In this document: positions 12,047 through 23,969 of the stretch, one piece after another
Numbering within the stretch: position 1 is the first letter of the stretch
How the letters are laid out: each line of letters begins with the position of its first letter
Source: Plasmodium relictum
Taxonomy: Eukaryota > Apicomplexa > Aconoidasida > Haemosporida > Plasmodiidae
Length of the DNA: 64,000 nt
NCBI RefSeq assembly: GCF_900005765.1
Contig: NC_041681.1
Coordinates: forward strand, 310,001 to 374,000
Direction of reading: 5' to 3'
Made by a program: the position numbers and the translations under genes
The notes under the pieces: generated by a model
Told to the model about the DNA's origin: nothing
Databases searched by the model: none
What the model saw: the letters and a program-made list of their open reading frames with translations, nothing else

Positions 12047-14638
12047 TCTAAAACTCAAATATAAAACTGTTCCTTATATAACTTTATAAATGAAAAATTA
12101 TATAAAAAAAAAAAAAAAAATGAAATATGCCTTATATGAATTGTTTTTATTTGATAACTAATAAAATATAAAATCAACTATCTTAAAATGGATATATATT
12201 ATAATTAATTGGTAATCTATATATAGACCAAATTTTCAATCTTATATTTTTTTTTCAATCCTATATTATGTATAAGTGTATTATGTAAAGCGGTGTTATT
12301 CTATTTACATTTTTATCATATCTTAAATTCAAACGAAAATTAACAATAAAGACACATAACTTGAAATATATAAAAATAAAAATTCCTATATTCTATAAAT
12401 ATTTATAATAAAAAAAAAAAAATATTGTTTTTTATAAGAAATATAATTTTGTTAGTATTATAATATATGATGATATATTAAAAAGTATTATATATATAAT
12501 TATAAATTTTCTTAAAGAAGAGTATACAACATAACTATTAATAAAAAAAAAAAAAAAAACATTATCGTGAGAAAATATACAAAATTAGTATATTATCAAT
12601 ATACTTGTAATTTTAAAAAATATTATATAAATAAAATAATAAATATAAAACCATTATTTGCAAAAATATATATATTTATCAATTTAAAAAAAAGATAAAG
12701 GATTTACTGTGTGTTAGTATAGATTAGTTATAAAAGAAAATTTCTGATTATCTTTTGAACAAGAATGTTTCTTATCACTTATGATGAAGAATGAATCTTG
12801 GTTGTTTATTGTTATAATAAATATTAAATTAAAGGAAAAGTTTATAAATAATATAATATAGAAAATTAATTAATTAAAAAAAATAATAAAACTAAATATA
12901 TTTAAAAAAACTATTATAAATAATAATAATAATAAAAGAATAAAGTATAATTCAAATAATAAAAAAGATAATAAGATCAGTCATAAATAGCAATGATTAA
13001 AAGCATATGTATTATTTTGAGGATACATTTATCAATGAATTACGCATAGGTATTTCATAATTATAAATAATAATAAGAAAATCAAATATTAATAATAATA
13101 AGAAAACATTTTTAAATCAAATGAAAAAAAAAAAACTAATTAAAATTGTAAAAATAAATTAAATCAATTTGAAATAATAAAAATTCATAACATTTTTTGT
13201 GAAAATTAATCTATTATAGGAAAATATGTCTAAATATATAATTAAAAATAATAATATATAAAGCATATTATTCGTATTTAAATATCCATGTATTATTCCT
13301 TAATAATTTAAAGTTGTAATTATTAAAAAAAAAAAAAAAAGAATATTATTATAAAAAATTACAGATAAAGAATGAAAAGCTTAGAGAGTTTAACTATTAT
13401 TAATATTAAATTGTTGCTTTTATGTGGTTGCCAGTAATGGAATCAACTAAAAAAATACAAACAATACGATCAAATATAAAAAAATATGTCAATACAAATG
13501 AGGGCAAAGTCCCGAAAAATTAGGAATGCAAGAAAAATATTCCATTATGATAAAAATCAAAAGTGAATTGTAAAATAGTTTAAAATAAAAGTCTCTTATT
13601 AATATATCATATAAATGGTTCAAAAAATAAAAAGATACTAATTTTTAGTAATGTATTTAGTGGCTTCGAATTATATATAATAGAAAATAATGTGACTAAA
13701 GAAAATTTTCTTCATTCATTTTTGTAGTAAGTACATTTATGTGGTTTATTAGCATATATACAAATAATGTATCAAAAAAATTATATTAAAAGAAAATAAA
13801 AAACTTTAAAAAAAAATTTAAAATAATATATAACAAATTTAAAATATAGAACTTTGGCAAATGGATTTTTTTGCATTTGGTGGTGTAATTCTTATAATTG
13901 TTCAAAATAAAATACTATTATTATTTAAAAGTGTAAATTTAATAATAATAAAATAATATATATGTATATATATATAAATATAATACAACAACAAAAAAAA
14001 AAAAAGCTTCTCGGAGTACTTATTTGGCTGTATGCTTTAGAAACTTATTGTCATAATTATTAAAAAATTATAAATGAAAATACTGTAGAAAATGTTGTAA
14101 ATAATAAAGCGAAAAAGGTAGCCTCATGTATACATAAAAATAAAAAGATGTAAATATTAATAAAAAAAGGAAAAAATTATAAACTATATATAAAAAAAAA
14201 GAGATGAATTAAAAATAGATATATTTATGGCCATTTATTAGCAGTATGCTCTAGTGGCTTACAATCACAAGAAAAAAATCTTAATATTCAAAAAAATAAA
14301 AATAAAAAAACAAAAAAAAATTTTAATTTCTTTAAGCACTTAATTTTTTTACATTTTACCACTTAATTTAAAGTTCTACAAAAAAAACAAAAATTACAAT
14401 AAATAATGCAAAAAGAAAATTAGTTGTTACTACCAAAAAATAAAAAAATATTATATAATAATGAAAGAATCCTCATTGAAAATTTCTCAAAAAGAAAAAA
14501 AAAAAAAAATTTTTAAATTTTATTTGAGGATTTCATTTAATACTTTTATAATTTTTTGTTAGTATTTCACAAAATGTAGTTCAGAATATAAAAAGAAAAA
14601 ATTACAATCATGACTTTTTTAAAAATTCATATAATTAT
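12047..14638. other. Long gene-poor region with degenerate repeated islands
   Basis: No intact gene is visible over 2.6 kb. The left part holds the exported-protein promoter. Between about 12700 and 14300 there are islands of more balanced composition with partly similar words, for example ATTTATGTGG..TTATTAGCAT near 13735 against ATTTATGGCC..TTATTAGCAG near 14222, and TATGCTTTAG near 14030 against TATGCTCTAG near 14247. A short ATG-started hydrophobic stretch (13372-13437, ending LLLLCGCQ) precedes a stop. These may be remains of a decayed gene or a noncoding transcript. Confidence 0.35.
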
Positions 14639-14720
14639 GACAGTGTGTCCGAGTGGTTAAGGAGTCAGACTAGAAATCTGGTAGGCTTTGCCTGCGCAGG
14701 TTCGAATCCTGCCGCTGTCG
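14639..14720 (+). tRNA. tRNA-Ser (AGA)
   Basis: An 82-nt cloverleaf. The acceptor stem GACAGTG pairs with CGCTGTC (one T-G wobble), with discriminator G. The D-arm is GAGTGGTTAAGGAG. The anticodon loop CTAGAAA has anticodon AGA at 14672-14674. A long type II variable arm (GTAGGCTTTGCCTGC) and the T-loop TTCGAATC follow. The long variable arm and the close resemblance to eukaryotic Ser tRNAs settle the identity. Confidence 0.96.
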
Positions 14721-14856
14721 AAAATTTATCATTTTTTTATCAAAGAGAATTATATATAAATTGGTTTTAATATAATACAGAAAAAAATGGATTTTTTTTT
14801 TGTTATTTGTATTATTATATATTTTACAACTGTTTTATAATTTATATAATAAATTA

Positions 14857-14887
<31 letters not shown>

Positions 14888-15448
14888 AATACACATTTTA
14901 ATTTTTTTATACGGTCTCATTTTATTTTATATATTAAAATTTTAAAAATACTTATAGAATATATTTAATAAATTTCTTTATAAAAAATATTCACCTGAAT
15001 TTACAAAATTCCCTATAAAAATATTTATATTAATATAATAATTATATACACCTTTTTGTACATATATATTTATGCAATAAAATAATAAATGTATTAACAA
15101 TGATAAATATCTTATTTCTTAATTTGAAATAAAACTATTATCAAATTTTTTTATATTTTTTTGTTATTAAGTGAATATTTTCTTTATTATAATATTATAA
15201 GAAAATGTATTGATATAAATTTAAATATAAAAAAAACCAATATTATTATTAATTTTTTTAAATCTTAATAAGTTTTTATAATATTTTTAACAATTTAACA
15301 TTTCGTTTTTCTCAATGCAAATAGAATAACTATTTAAGCAATTATAAAAATTGATATACATATATTATATAAAGTGGTTATTTTATCTCTATATATTTAA
15401 AAATTGTATATATATATATATAATAATTTTTTTTTTAACAAGTTCTTT
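14721..15448. other. Spacer between two tRNA genes
   Basis: No feature beyond AT-rich sequence and a (TA) run near 14862-14880. Confidence 0.4.
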
Positions 15449-15521
15449 TGATCCATGTGGGGATCGAACCCACGACATTCGGCTCATAAGACCGACGCTC
15501 TAACCACTGAGCTAATGGATC
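15449..15521 (-). tRNA. tRNA-Ile (TAT)
   Basis: A 73-nt cloverleaf on the minus strand. The acceptor stem GATCCAT pairs perfectly with ATGGATC, with discriminator A. The D-arm is GCTCAGTGGTTAGAGC. The anticodon stem TCGGT/GCCGA has loop CTTATGA, giving anticodon TAT. The T-arm is GTGGGTTCGATCCCCAC. It decodes AUA, a very frequent Ile codon in these AT-rich genes. Confidence 0.95.
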
Positions 15522-16896
15522 TTCTATCATGTAATAATATTAATATTTTAAAAAAAAAATTAAGTTTTTTTAATATAAAAATAGAATAAAATGTATCTAC
15601 TAATATATATATATATGTGCATCTTATGAAAGTGTTATAAAAAATAATGAAAATGTTTAAAAATTTTTTTTTTTTTTAAAATATATTAAATTTAACAGAT
15701 TATTTGAATTTTTTATTTTATATTTTTAAATTTTATATTAATGCGATATACAATTCCATATTTTTTCACATATATTTGAATTTATATTAACATTATATAA
15801 GTTTTATTTAAAATTATTTATATTAAAAAATATTACTTATAATTTCGATTGTTCATATTAAGCTTCATTAATGTTTACTTTCCTTTCTATTTGTTTTATA
15901 ATACCCATAGGCATGTTTTTAAATTTATAAATATTGAAGTTAAAAAAATAGAAATATATATATATATTAAAAGGGCCTATATAAATATACTTACAACTTA
16001 TTATCCATAGTTTATATATTTAAAAAGTAAAATATTTAAATAAATAAAAAAGGGACATTTTCTAATTATAAAAGCATACTATGAATGAAATTAAAAAATG
16101 CTTTAAAAAAAAAAAAAAAAAACATATTAGTAAATTCTAATACTCATCAAATTATTTTAATTTAAAACATAGGAAACTATAAACATTATTTAATAAAATG
16201 ATGTAAAATTCTAAAAAAATATATATATTCATGTATATATAATAGCATTCTGCATTAAAAATGTATATAAAAATAACTCCTAAAATTTTAATTTTAGAAA
16301 AGAATTTCTACTTTTTGTTCATTAATATAAAAAAACAACTTATGAAAAGAAAATTTTTGCTTACAACCTATTGTAAATTAAAAAGGTATATTTTTTACTG
16401 TTATATTTTTTGTTGAAAATAAAAGCACATCTGTATTTCCTTTTTTGAATATATTTGCATAATTTATATAATTGTATAATAACAATACATTTTTTTAACA
16501 AAAAAAAAAAAACCAAAAAGAGAATTTAATCTAAGCCTGTTTTTCTCATGATATTTTTTTCATATATTTACTTTTTTTTTCTTCTCAATCACTTTCATTA
16601 TTTTTATTTAATTATCTGCCTTTCACATTCCTTATAACATAATGTTTCCAATTTATTTTTTATTAATATCTAAACTCAAGGATTTATTAAATCTTTTAAG
16701 GCAGAAAATTTTATTCTTAAAAAAAAAAAAATATATAAATATTTAAATATACATATATTTTTTTAGTTATATTTTATTATATCATACATACATATATATA
16801 GTTTAATTTTTTTCTTTTTTTTTATGTATTATATAGATGTAATGTATTATATTGAGGTATATGTATAATATATATATGATTTTTAATTTTAAGTTA
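15522..16896. other. Intergenic region downstream of PP2C gene
   Basis: This gap lies between the tRNA-Ile gene and the 3' end of the phosphatase gene, both on the minus strand. Only AT-rich sequence with A and T runs is seen, no supported gene. Confidence 0.4.
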
Positions 16897-19656
16897 TTAC
16901 CTTCTTCTGACTCTTCCAGTTTGACTTGAGTACAAACTTGAATTTTCATTTATACTTGTTTTTTTTTTCATCTCTGGATTTTGAAATATAACAACTACAA
17001 CTGATAAATTATCTAAAGATTTTCTTTTATAAGCTAATCGACAAAGTGCTTCAGAAGCAATATTTGCATTTGTGCTTTCAACTAATGATGCTCTAACTGT
17101 ATTAACAGCTTCTTGAGAAGTCATAACATCAAAAACCCCATCACAACAAATGATTAAAAACTCATCATCGTCAGTTAATTTTATTTGAAATAAATCTGGC
17201 TCACATATTAATCCTTTTAATTTTTTTTTAGTTTTTTTATCAAAAGAACCGAATCCTCTACATACTCCTAAACAACCATCTAAATATCCTTCATCATCTA
17301 ACACTCCTCCTGATTTTATAATTCTCTCTTCTTCCTTTTTATTGATACTTGCTCTATGATCAACTGTTAATACAATTGCTCTTCCATTTTTGCTTAAAAC
17401 ACATCTACTATCTCCTATATTTGCTATATACAACATGCTTTTAAATATTATACTAACACATGCGGTACTACCACTTGATAGGTTAGAATGGTTAATTTCT
17501 TCATTATTCAATGTTTCTTTGCATATATGTTCATCAATAGATTGAAAAGCATATTTTAATGAATTACTTATTCCATTTCCGTTTATAAGATAAGAATAAA
17601 CATTTAAATGTAAAAACTTCTGAACTATATTTACTGTATTCTCTCCATTGTGACCATCATAAATAGCACAATACATGTATGGTTGAGTTTCTATATTTTG
17701 TAATTTATGAATCAAATCATAGTATTCTTTATCAAAAGTTTCGTTTACTTCTTTTTTTTTGATTATTTCATTATACTCCTTTTTTATAAAATCATTGATA
17801 TTTTCTATAGTTATTACTCTATCTTCATTATAAGTTCTATTACCTTTAAAACTAAAAAAACCTGATTTAAAATTTTTCCATTTTTCATTTTTGTTATTAT
17901 TATTTTCTTGAAAGTAATTTTTATATATAATATTATCAATAGATATATCTTTCATAAACTCAGTATATTTATTCATATGCGTATCATTAATTTTTAAGTA
18001 ATCATTTTGATTATATATCATCTCTTGTTTTAAATAACTTACTTTCTCATTTAACTTGTCATTATCTAAATTAATTATTACTTTAGTGTTCATATAATTA
18101 TGTTGTAATGATTCACTTATTTTTAAGGAAGTATATGTTTTCTCTTCACTATTATTATTAAGAGAATTTTCAATTTTTACTGGGATTTCATCATTTTTCT
18201 TTATATTTAAAACTAAGTTTTCTCTTTCTTTAAAATAATAATACTGATAATTAATATTTTGATTCTCACAATTTATCTCTGATATATTATATTCATTTTC
18301 ACTTCTTCTCTCTAAATTTTCATAATGGTTCACTTTATTTATATGATTGTTTTTACATGAACTATTTTTATTCATTTCATCTTTAATATATTCTTTGTTG
18401 TTATTATCAATATTATCATTATTATTATTGTTAATATCATAATTAATATTATTTATATTATTATTACTATTATCATTATTGCTATTATTATTATTAATAA
18501 TATTAATATTACTATAGATATTATTATTGCTATATTTATGATTATTATTATTACTCGTGTTATTTATATTAATATTATTATTATTGTTATTATTATTAAT
18601 ATTATTTATATGATTATTATTCATACTATTAATGTTACTATTGATACTATAGTTATTGTTATAATCATGATTATTGTTATTATTATAGCTGTTATTAGTT
18701 TTGTTGATATTTTCATTATTATTATTATTGTTGTTGTTAATATTATTTATATTATTATTACAATTATTATTATTTCTAATATTAATATTACTATTGATAT
18801 AATTATTACATTTGTGATTATTATTATTGTCATTAATATTAATATTATTCTTATTATTATGATTATTAGTTGTATTATTAATATCACTATTTGTATGAAT
18901 TTTATATGTATAATCAGTGAATGATTCTTCTAAGTGATCACTTTTCTTTAATGAATTATATGTATTATATATAATTAAGTAGTCATTATTTCCTAAATTA
19001 AAATTCTTATTATTGTATTTAATATTATTACTATATGATAAATAATTTTCTTCTCGTTTTAAGATATTATTTTCTTGTGAACATAAGTGTTCATTCTTTT
19101 TATCATCAATACAATAATTATTATTTTTTAAATATACTTCCTGGTCATTATTTCTATTATTCATAATTCTTTTAATATCATTTTTTAGTATTTCTTCCTT
19201 ATGAGAATTTTTTAAATCCTCTAAGTTGATAAGTAATTTAAAAATACTTATATTATGATTAGAAGTAATACAATTCTCGTAAGTAACTACATTGTTTTTA
19301 TCTAAATTATAAATATATAATTCTATATAATTATAACAATTCTTTTTATATTCCTCAGAAAAATTCTCTTTAAAAAACATAGAAACTCCTAAATATAATA
19401 TTTCATACTCCTTATTAAATATAATAGGCAAAACAAGAAACTCACTCTCCTTGTTTTTAAATCTTGCATAATAATCTAAAATGGAAATAAACTCAACTCT
19501 TTTTTTTTTCTGATATTTAAATTCCTTTGATAAATCTACTTTCTTTTCATTATTAATATAACACTTAAAATTATGATTATTCAGATGATCTAGCAATTCG
19601 TATATTTTTCCGTATATATAAATAGAATCTTTTTTTAAATTATCGTATAAATTCAT
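16897..19656 (-). CDS. PPM1: PP2C-type (PPM) protein Ser/Thr phosphatase
   Basis: Single exon, 919 residues from the ATG at 19656-19654; two codons upstream the frame only has a TTG. The metal-dependent phosphatase core is at residues about 590-905. It has TYNEDRV (610-613 NEDR), YDGHNGE (DGH 667-669, metal-binding Asp), ANIGDSRCVL near 748, a VDHR segment, GFGSFD, ICCDGVFDV near 838 and DNLSVVVV near 882. These are the standard PPM motifs, so the enzyme should be an active Mg/Mn-dependent phosphatase. About 590 residues precede the core, including an Asn-tract insert at about 256-420 that should be disordered. By recalled gene order it corresponds to P. falciparum PPM1. Substrates cannot be read from sequence. 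Confidence 0.92.
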   Translation of the reverse strand: MNLYDNLKKDSIYIYGKIYELLDHLNNHNFKCYINNEKKVDLSKEFKYQKKKRVEFISILDYYARFKNKESEFLVLPIIFNKEYEILYLGVSMFFKENFSEEYKKNCYNYIELYIYNLDKNNVVTYENCITSNHNISIFKLLINLEDLKNSHKEEILKNDIKRIMNNRNNDQEVYLKNNNYCIDDKKNEHLCSQENNILKREENYLSYSNNIKYNNKNFNLGNNDYLIIYNTYNSLKKSDHLEESFTDYTYKIHTNSDINNTTNNHNNKNNININDNNNNHKCNNYINSNINIRNNNNCNNNINNINNNNNNNNENINKTNNSYNNNNNHDYNNNYSINSNINSMNNNHINNINNNNNNNNININNTSNNNNHKYSNNNIYSNINIINNNNSNNDNSNNNINNINYDINNNNNDNIDNNNKEYIKDEMNKNSSCKNNHINKVNHYENLERRSENEYNISEINCENQNINYQYYYFKERENLVLNIKKNDEIPVKIENSLNNNSEEKTYTSLKISESLQHNYMNTKVIINLDNDKLNEKVSYLKQEMIYNQNDYLKINDTHMNKYTEFMKDISIDNIIYKNYFQENNNNKNEKWKNFKSGFFSFKGNRTYNEDRVITIENINDFIKKEYNEIIKKKEVNETFDKEYYDLIHKLQNIETQPYMYCAIYDGHNGENTVNIVQKFLHLNVYSYLINGNGISNSLKYAFQSIDEHICKETLNNEEINHSNLSSGSTACVSIIFKSMLYIANIGDSRCVLSKNGRAIVLTVDHRASINKKEEERIIKSGGVLDDEGYLDGCLGVCRGFGSFDKKTKKKLKGLICEPDLFQIKLTDDDEFLIICCDGVFDVMTSQEAVNTVRASLVESTNANIASEALCRLAYKRKSLDNLSVVVVIFQNPEMKKKTSINENSSLYSSQTGRVRRR

Positions 19657-21621
19657 ATGCAATTTCTTTAATTATTAAAGAAAAAAGAAAAAAAAAAAAA
19701 ACATCTATATATTTATAATAAATAAAAATATATATACATATATATTATTTTATAATTTTTTGAAGATTTTTATATGTATATAATACTTTAAGAACGCTAT
19801 TTTATTTAAAAAAAAATGTACATGTATGTATATATATATATATTTTTGTAAGAAAAACAAAGATAAAAAAAGAATAAAAGTGGAATTTTTTTTTATAAAC
19901 AAGTTTCACTTTTTGAAAAAATACTCTTGTAAGGTCACTGAAAGAAAATTATGCTGAACAAAAGTATATATTTGTGTTTATTTTTAAATCAAATTATAAG
20001 TAAACCAAATTGTTTCGATGTTTTTCTTATAATAAATTTTACAACATTATACAAATTTAAATTTTTAGAAAAAGAATTAAAGCAATGAATATTTTTGAAA
20101 TTAAAAAAAAAAAAAATGCATAAAAAAATTTACATTCAAAATCTAAGACAAAAATATTGATATATATATAAATATATATATATAAAATAACTCATGCACA
20201 CAAGTTATTTTTGCTTTTTTTTTTTTTTTTTTTTTCACTTTGAATATTAATTCAATATAATTTCTTTTTAAATCCTGAATATTTTTATTAATTTTATTTA
20301 TTTTGTAAAATTTTTCTTCTTAATATATTTAAAATTACTTGTATGGAACATATATATATATATATATACATGTTAATATTTTTGCAAATATTTACATACT
20401 AAAAAATATAGTGAAAACATCTTTATACATTTTTTCATAATGAAATTTTTATTTTTTGTGTGACGTATATATTTTTTTATCAATCCTTAATAGTAGTATA
20501 GTAATATTTATAGAAGAAAATCTAAAAAAATACACAAAATCAATAACTTTTCTATAAAAATTATTAGCTCGTTGAATATTTTATTCATAAAAACTATTTT
20601 AAAAAAAAAATTAAAAAATAAAAATATACTTAAAATGTTCGCTAATAAATTGTTCCTTCTTCATATACTTTGTATACGTAAAAAAAAAAAAAAAAAATTT
20701 AATAACAAAATGAAAATGATATAAATAAAAAATTATAATAATTTGAAACATGTATATAGTTTAATGCAAAGTATTATATATTTATATTATGATTTATGAA
20801 TTAGTATTTTTTCTATTAATAAATAAAAGCTTTAATATAAAGAACATTTCTCAAAAATATTATAAATAAAAGTATATATCCACATTTCATAATTAGAATT
20901 TATGTTATATTTGTCAATTTCATTTTTAAAAATATTTCTTTAGACATTTCAACTTAAACGCCATACTTGCGTATTTATAAAATAAACTTTTTTTTAAAAT
21001 CATTCACGTAATTTGAACAAATTTTATTAGTAAGATGAACAATTTAAAGAAGCAGTTTTTAAACATTATTTAACTTTTTATTTTAATATTGATAAGAAAA
21101 AAATTTATTTAAAAAAAAAAATATGTATAAATAAATATATAGATTTTTATTTGGAAAAAAAAAAATAAAATAAAATATATAAATAATGAAAGTTTCATGA
21201 AAAATTAATGTATAAAAAAACTTTTTTTATTCATTTGTAAGAAAAGAAAAAAAGTATATTTTCATTTATTGAAAAATTGCTTAATTAGACTTTAATAATT
21301 AGCAAGAATAAAAATACATACTTTTTTTTTAATTATTTTAACAATTGAATATATAAATCATAAAAAAAATATAATAAATAAGAATAAAAATGTTTTGAAG
21401 AAAATATAACTAAAATATTTCTTACAAAAAAAAAAGTACATTTTAAATATTTAAAAAAAATATTACTGAACAGCTTTTATATATCACTTCGAATAATAGA
21501 ATAAAATCTAAGAAAAAGTTAATCTTCAAAACAAAAACTTAAAAGATTTAATCTTTTTTTGAAGAAATAAGAAAATTTCTTGTGCTGAAAAAAAAAGTTT
21601 CTTCAAAAAAAAAAAAAAAAA
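19657..21621. promoter_or_regulatory. Divergent promoter region, PP2C / RRP4
   Basis: About 2 kb between divergent genes, holding both promoters. It is almost pure A/T with many homopolymers, including a T run near 20217-20235. No coding sequence is supported. Confidence 0.45.
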
Positions 21622-22620
21622 ATGGATATTTGTATAACAACTCCGTATGATAATGAATTAGATGAAATCGAAGAATTTAATAATAGGATATTAGCGGTAG
21701 AAACAATTAAACATAATAGGTCTAACTTAAATAAAAATATTGATAACACTTGTCCTAATATTAAAAAATTAGTATTACCAGGGGATGGGATATTAGAAAA
21801 AAAAGATAAAGACAGATTTTTGAAGGGTAGTGGTTTGTATGAAGAAAATGAAAAGTTCTATGCATGTATATTAGGATCAATAAATTATATAAACAAATTA
21901 GTATATGTAGAACCGTTAAAAGGAAAATATACTGGAGCTGTAGGAGATTTATTAGTAGGAAAAATAAAAGATATAAATAATGATAAATGGGTAGTAGAAA
22001 TAGGTTCCTATTCTCGTTCATTATTATCAATTTCTCAAACAAATATTAGCTTATTTAGTCAAAGAATAAGATTATATAACGATGTAATAAATATGATTAA
22101 TATATATAAACCTAATGACATTATAGCATGTGAAGTACAAAGAATTTTAACAGACGGTTGTATAATTTTACACACAAGGTCTTCAATATATGGAAAATTA
22201 TCAAACGGAATATTAATTACTGTTCCACAAACATTAATTCAAAATCAAAAAAAACATATTTTCGTTTTTCCTTGTAATGTGCAAATAATATTAGGGATGA
22301 ATGGATTCATATGGATTTCATCTCCCATTAAAAAATCTAAAGATACTAATCCAAATAGCATTGATGAAGACATTGAAGGTAATAAATTTGAAGAAGTAGA
22401 TGATACTACCAGAAGAAATATCAGCATCATTAGTAATATTATTAAATTATTAGCTAAGTATCATATTAATATTAATTATGATATTATTACTAAAATATAT
22501 ATGCAATATACTGCCAATAAAAATAATAATACTTCCTATATTTTAAAACCTTATGTATCCGATTCCTTTTTATTCAATTATATAGATCAAATAAATAAAA
22601 AAAATGAAGACATTCAATAA
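21622..22620 (+). CDS. RRP4: Exosome complex subunit RRP4
   Basis: Single exon, 332 residues. RRP4 is one of the three S1/KH cap proteins of the RNA exosome, which guide RNA into the 3'-5' nuclease channel for rRNA processing and RNA decay. The N-terminal domain has the typical LVLPGDGIL start (about residues 51-60). The S1 domain runs about 108-160 (GDLLVGKIKDIN...WVVEIGS, then SRSLLSISQTN). The KH-like domain follows (NDIIACEVQRI...GCIILHTRSS.YGKL, ending GMNGFIWIS near 225-233), and a helical tail ends the protein. Length is near that of yeast and human RRP4. The ATG follows an A-rich leader directly, which is common here. Confidence 0.93.
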   Translation: MDICITTPYDNELDEIEEFNNRILAVETIKHNRSNLNKNIDNTCPNIKKLVLPGDGILEKKDKDRFLKGSGLYEENEKFYACILGSINYINKLVYVEPLKGKYTGAVGDLLVGKIKDINNDKWVVEIGSYSRSLLSISQTNISLFSQRIRLYNDVINMINIYKPNDIIACEVQRILTDGCIILHTRSSIYGKLSNGILITVPQTLIQNQKKHIFVFPCNVQIILGMNGFIWISSPIKKSKDTNPNSIDEDIEGNKFEEVDDTTRRNISIISNIIKLLAKYHININYDIITKIYMQYTANKNNNTSYILKPYVSDSFLFNYIDQINKKNEDIQ

Positions 22621-23288
22621 TAATACATAGAAAGTTTGAGCAATTCTTAAAAAATGAAAAAAAAATTCTAGTGAACTTTTTTAAAATATTTATATTAAAA
22701 AATTATGTAAATTTTTATTTTATAATTTATGTATTTAATTAAATCTTTTTTTTTTTTTTTAAGTTTCTTCTTTATTTTTTTTCACTTTTCAAATTTTTAT
22801 GTATTTTGAAATTTTATTAGTCATCTTTTAATGTATCTCTTTTTAAATAGATAAATAAATTTTATTTTATATTTTTTATTTTGTATTTATTTAATGCTTT
22901 TTTTTTCCTGATTTGTTAATTATAATCTTGTAAATGAAATTGTTATAAAAACTTTTCAATGTTTAGTATATATTCTCTTTAAAATAATGAAATTAAAATA
23001 ATTAAAAGACAATTTTTTAATATGTATACATTTATAAAATTATATTTAAGAAAAAAAAAAATGATGTATACATATTTTTTAAAATATTGAACTTTTCATA
23101 TATTTTCATTTGCTTTATCTTTTTTAATTACATTACAAATGATAAAAAAAAGAAAGAAATTAAAAAAAATAAAATTGTGGAATTATTCTAATATATCATA
23201 ATATCAATCACACATGGATAGTTTTCTTTTAATTTTTTTTTTTTTTCATGTGTAAAAATACTCTTTTATATTAATATAACAAATTTTC
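22621..23288. other. Convergent intergenic region
   Basis: 3' regions of two converging genes. It holds T and A tracts only. Confidence 0.4.
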
Positions 23289-23969
23289 TCATGAATTAAG
23301 AATATTCCTTATTATTAAATTTTCTTCTGTTTTTGATTTGTTCATGTTTAAAACAAAATTTTGCATTTTATTTTTTAACAATTCATGATCTTTTCTTGTG
23401 TTTTTCAAATGATGTTGTAAAAATTTTCTTTCTTTTTTAAATTTCTCCATTTCTTCATGCATTTTATCTTTATCATTTACCGCTTTATGAAATTTTTTAC
23501 GATTCATATCAACATACTCTTTCATCATATTTATTCGAGTCTCCATATAATTTATATCTTTCTCAATAATATCTTGTGCTTTTATTATTCTCATTTTATT
23601 TTTTTTTAAAAGAGATGCTCTACTTTTATACATGTTTCCTTTATTAATTTCTTCTTTGATTTCTTTCTCAAGTTGTGAATTAATTTTATCGGAATCACTG
23701 ATACATTTTTCTAATTTTTCCAATTCTTTATTACCTTCTGATAATTCTTTATTTAATTTTTTTAGAATACCTTCTAGATATTTTATTCGTTGTATAGAAT
23801 AAATAATACCTTCTCTATTCTTTTTAAATTTCACTGACAAAAAATTAGTATAATAATTCATAGAAACCGATGCATCTTTAACTTCTTTTAAATTTATTGA
23901 ATCTATTTTCTCTATTATTTCATTCTCAGAAACTTTTGTCATTATATTTCTCTTATTTGAAATAGACAT
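23289..23969 (-). CDS. Conserved-type coiled-coil protein of unknown function
   Basis: Single exon, 226 residues, with the ATG at 23969-23967. I do not recognise a family. The first 50 residues are mixed (MSISNKRNIMTKVSENEI). From about residue 52 to 215 the sequence is continuous Lys/Glu-rich helix with heptad-like spacing, interrupted only briefly, so a long coiled coil is expected. There is no signal peptide or membrane segment. It is not Asn-rich, which suggests a constrained structural role such as cytoskeleton or kinetochore; that is only a guess. It is transcribed towards RRP4 and away from the Fes1-like gene. Confidence 0.75.
   Translation of the reverse strand: MSISNKRNIMTKVSENEIIEKIDSINLKEVKDASVSMNYYTNFLSVKFKKNREGIIYSIQRIKYLEGILKKLNKELSEGNKELEKLEKCISDSDKINSQLEKEIKEEINKGNMYKSRASLLKKNKMRIIKAQDIIEKDINYMETRINMMKEYVDMNRKKFHKAVNDKDKMHEEMEKFKKERKFLQHHLKNTRKDHELLKNKMQNFVLNMNKSKTEENLIIRNILNS

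Noticed and set aside
12047-14638. Centromere
   Set aside because: Plasmodium centromeres are even more AT-pure with a compact repeat core; this region has scattered GC-containing islands and no regular core array.
15449-15521. tRNA-Met (CAT) read on the plus strand
   Set aside because: The plus strand shows CTCATAA, but the D-loop and T-loop consensus and pairing fit only the minus strand, which gives anticodon TAT.
18538-18924. Plus-strand frame of almost only Ile and Val
   Set aside because: It is the complement of the Asn-codon tracts in the PP2C gene.
19657-19662. Longer N-terminus of the PP2C protein starting at 19662
   Set aside because: That codon is TTG; the ATG at 19656 is used. 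The same reasoning was applied to the GTPase (30174) and the small helical protein (46050).
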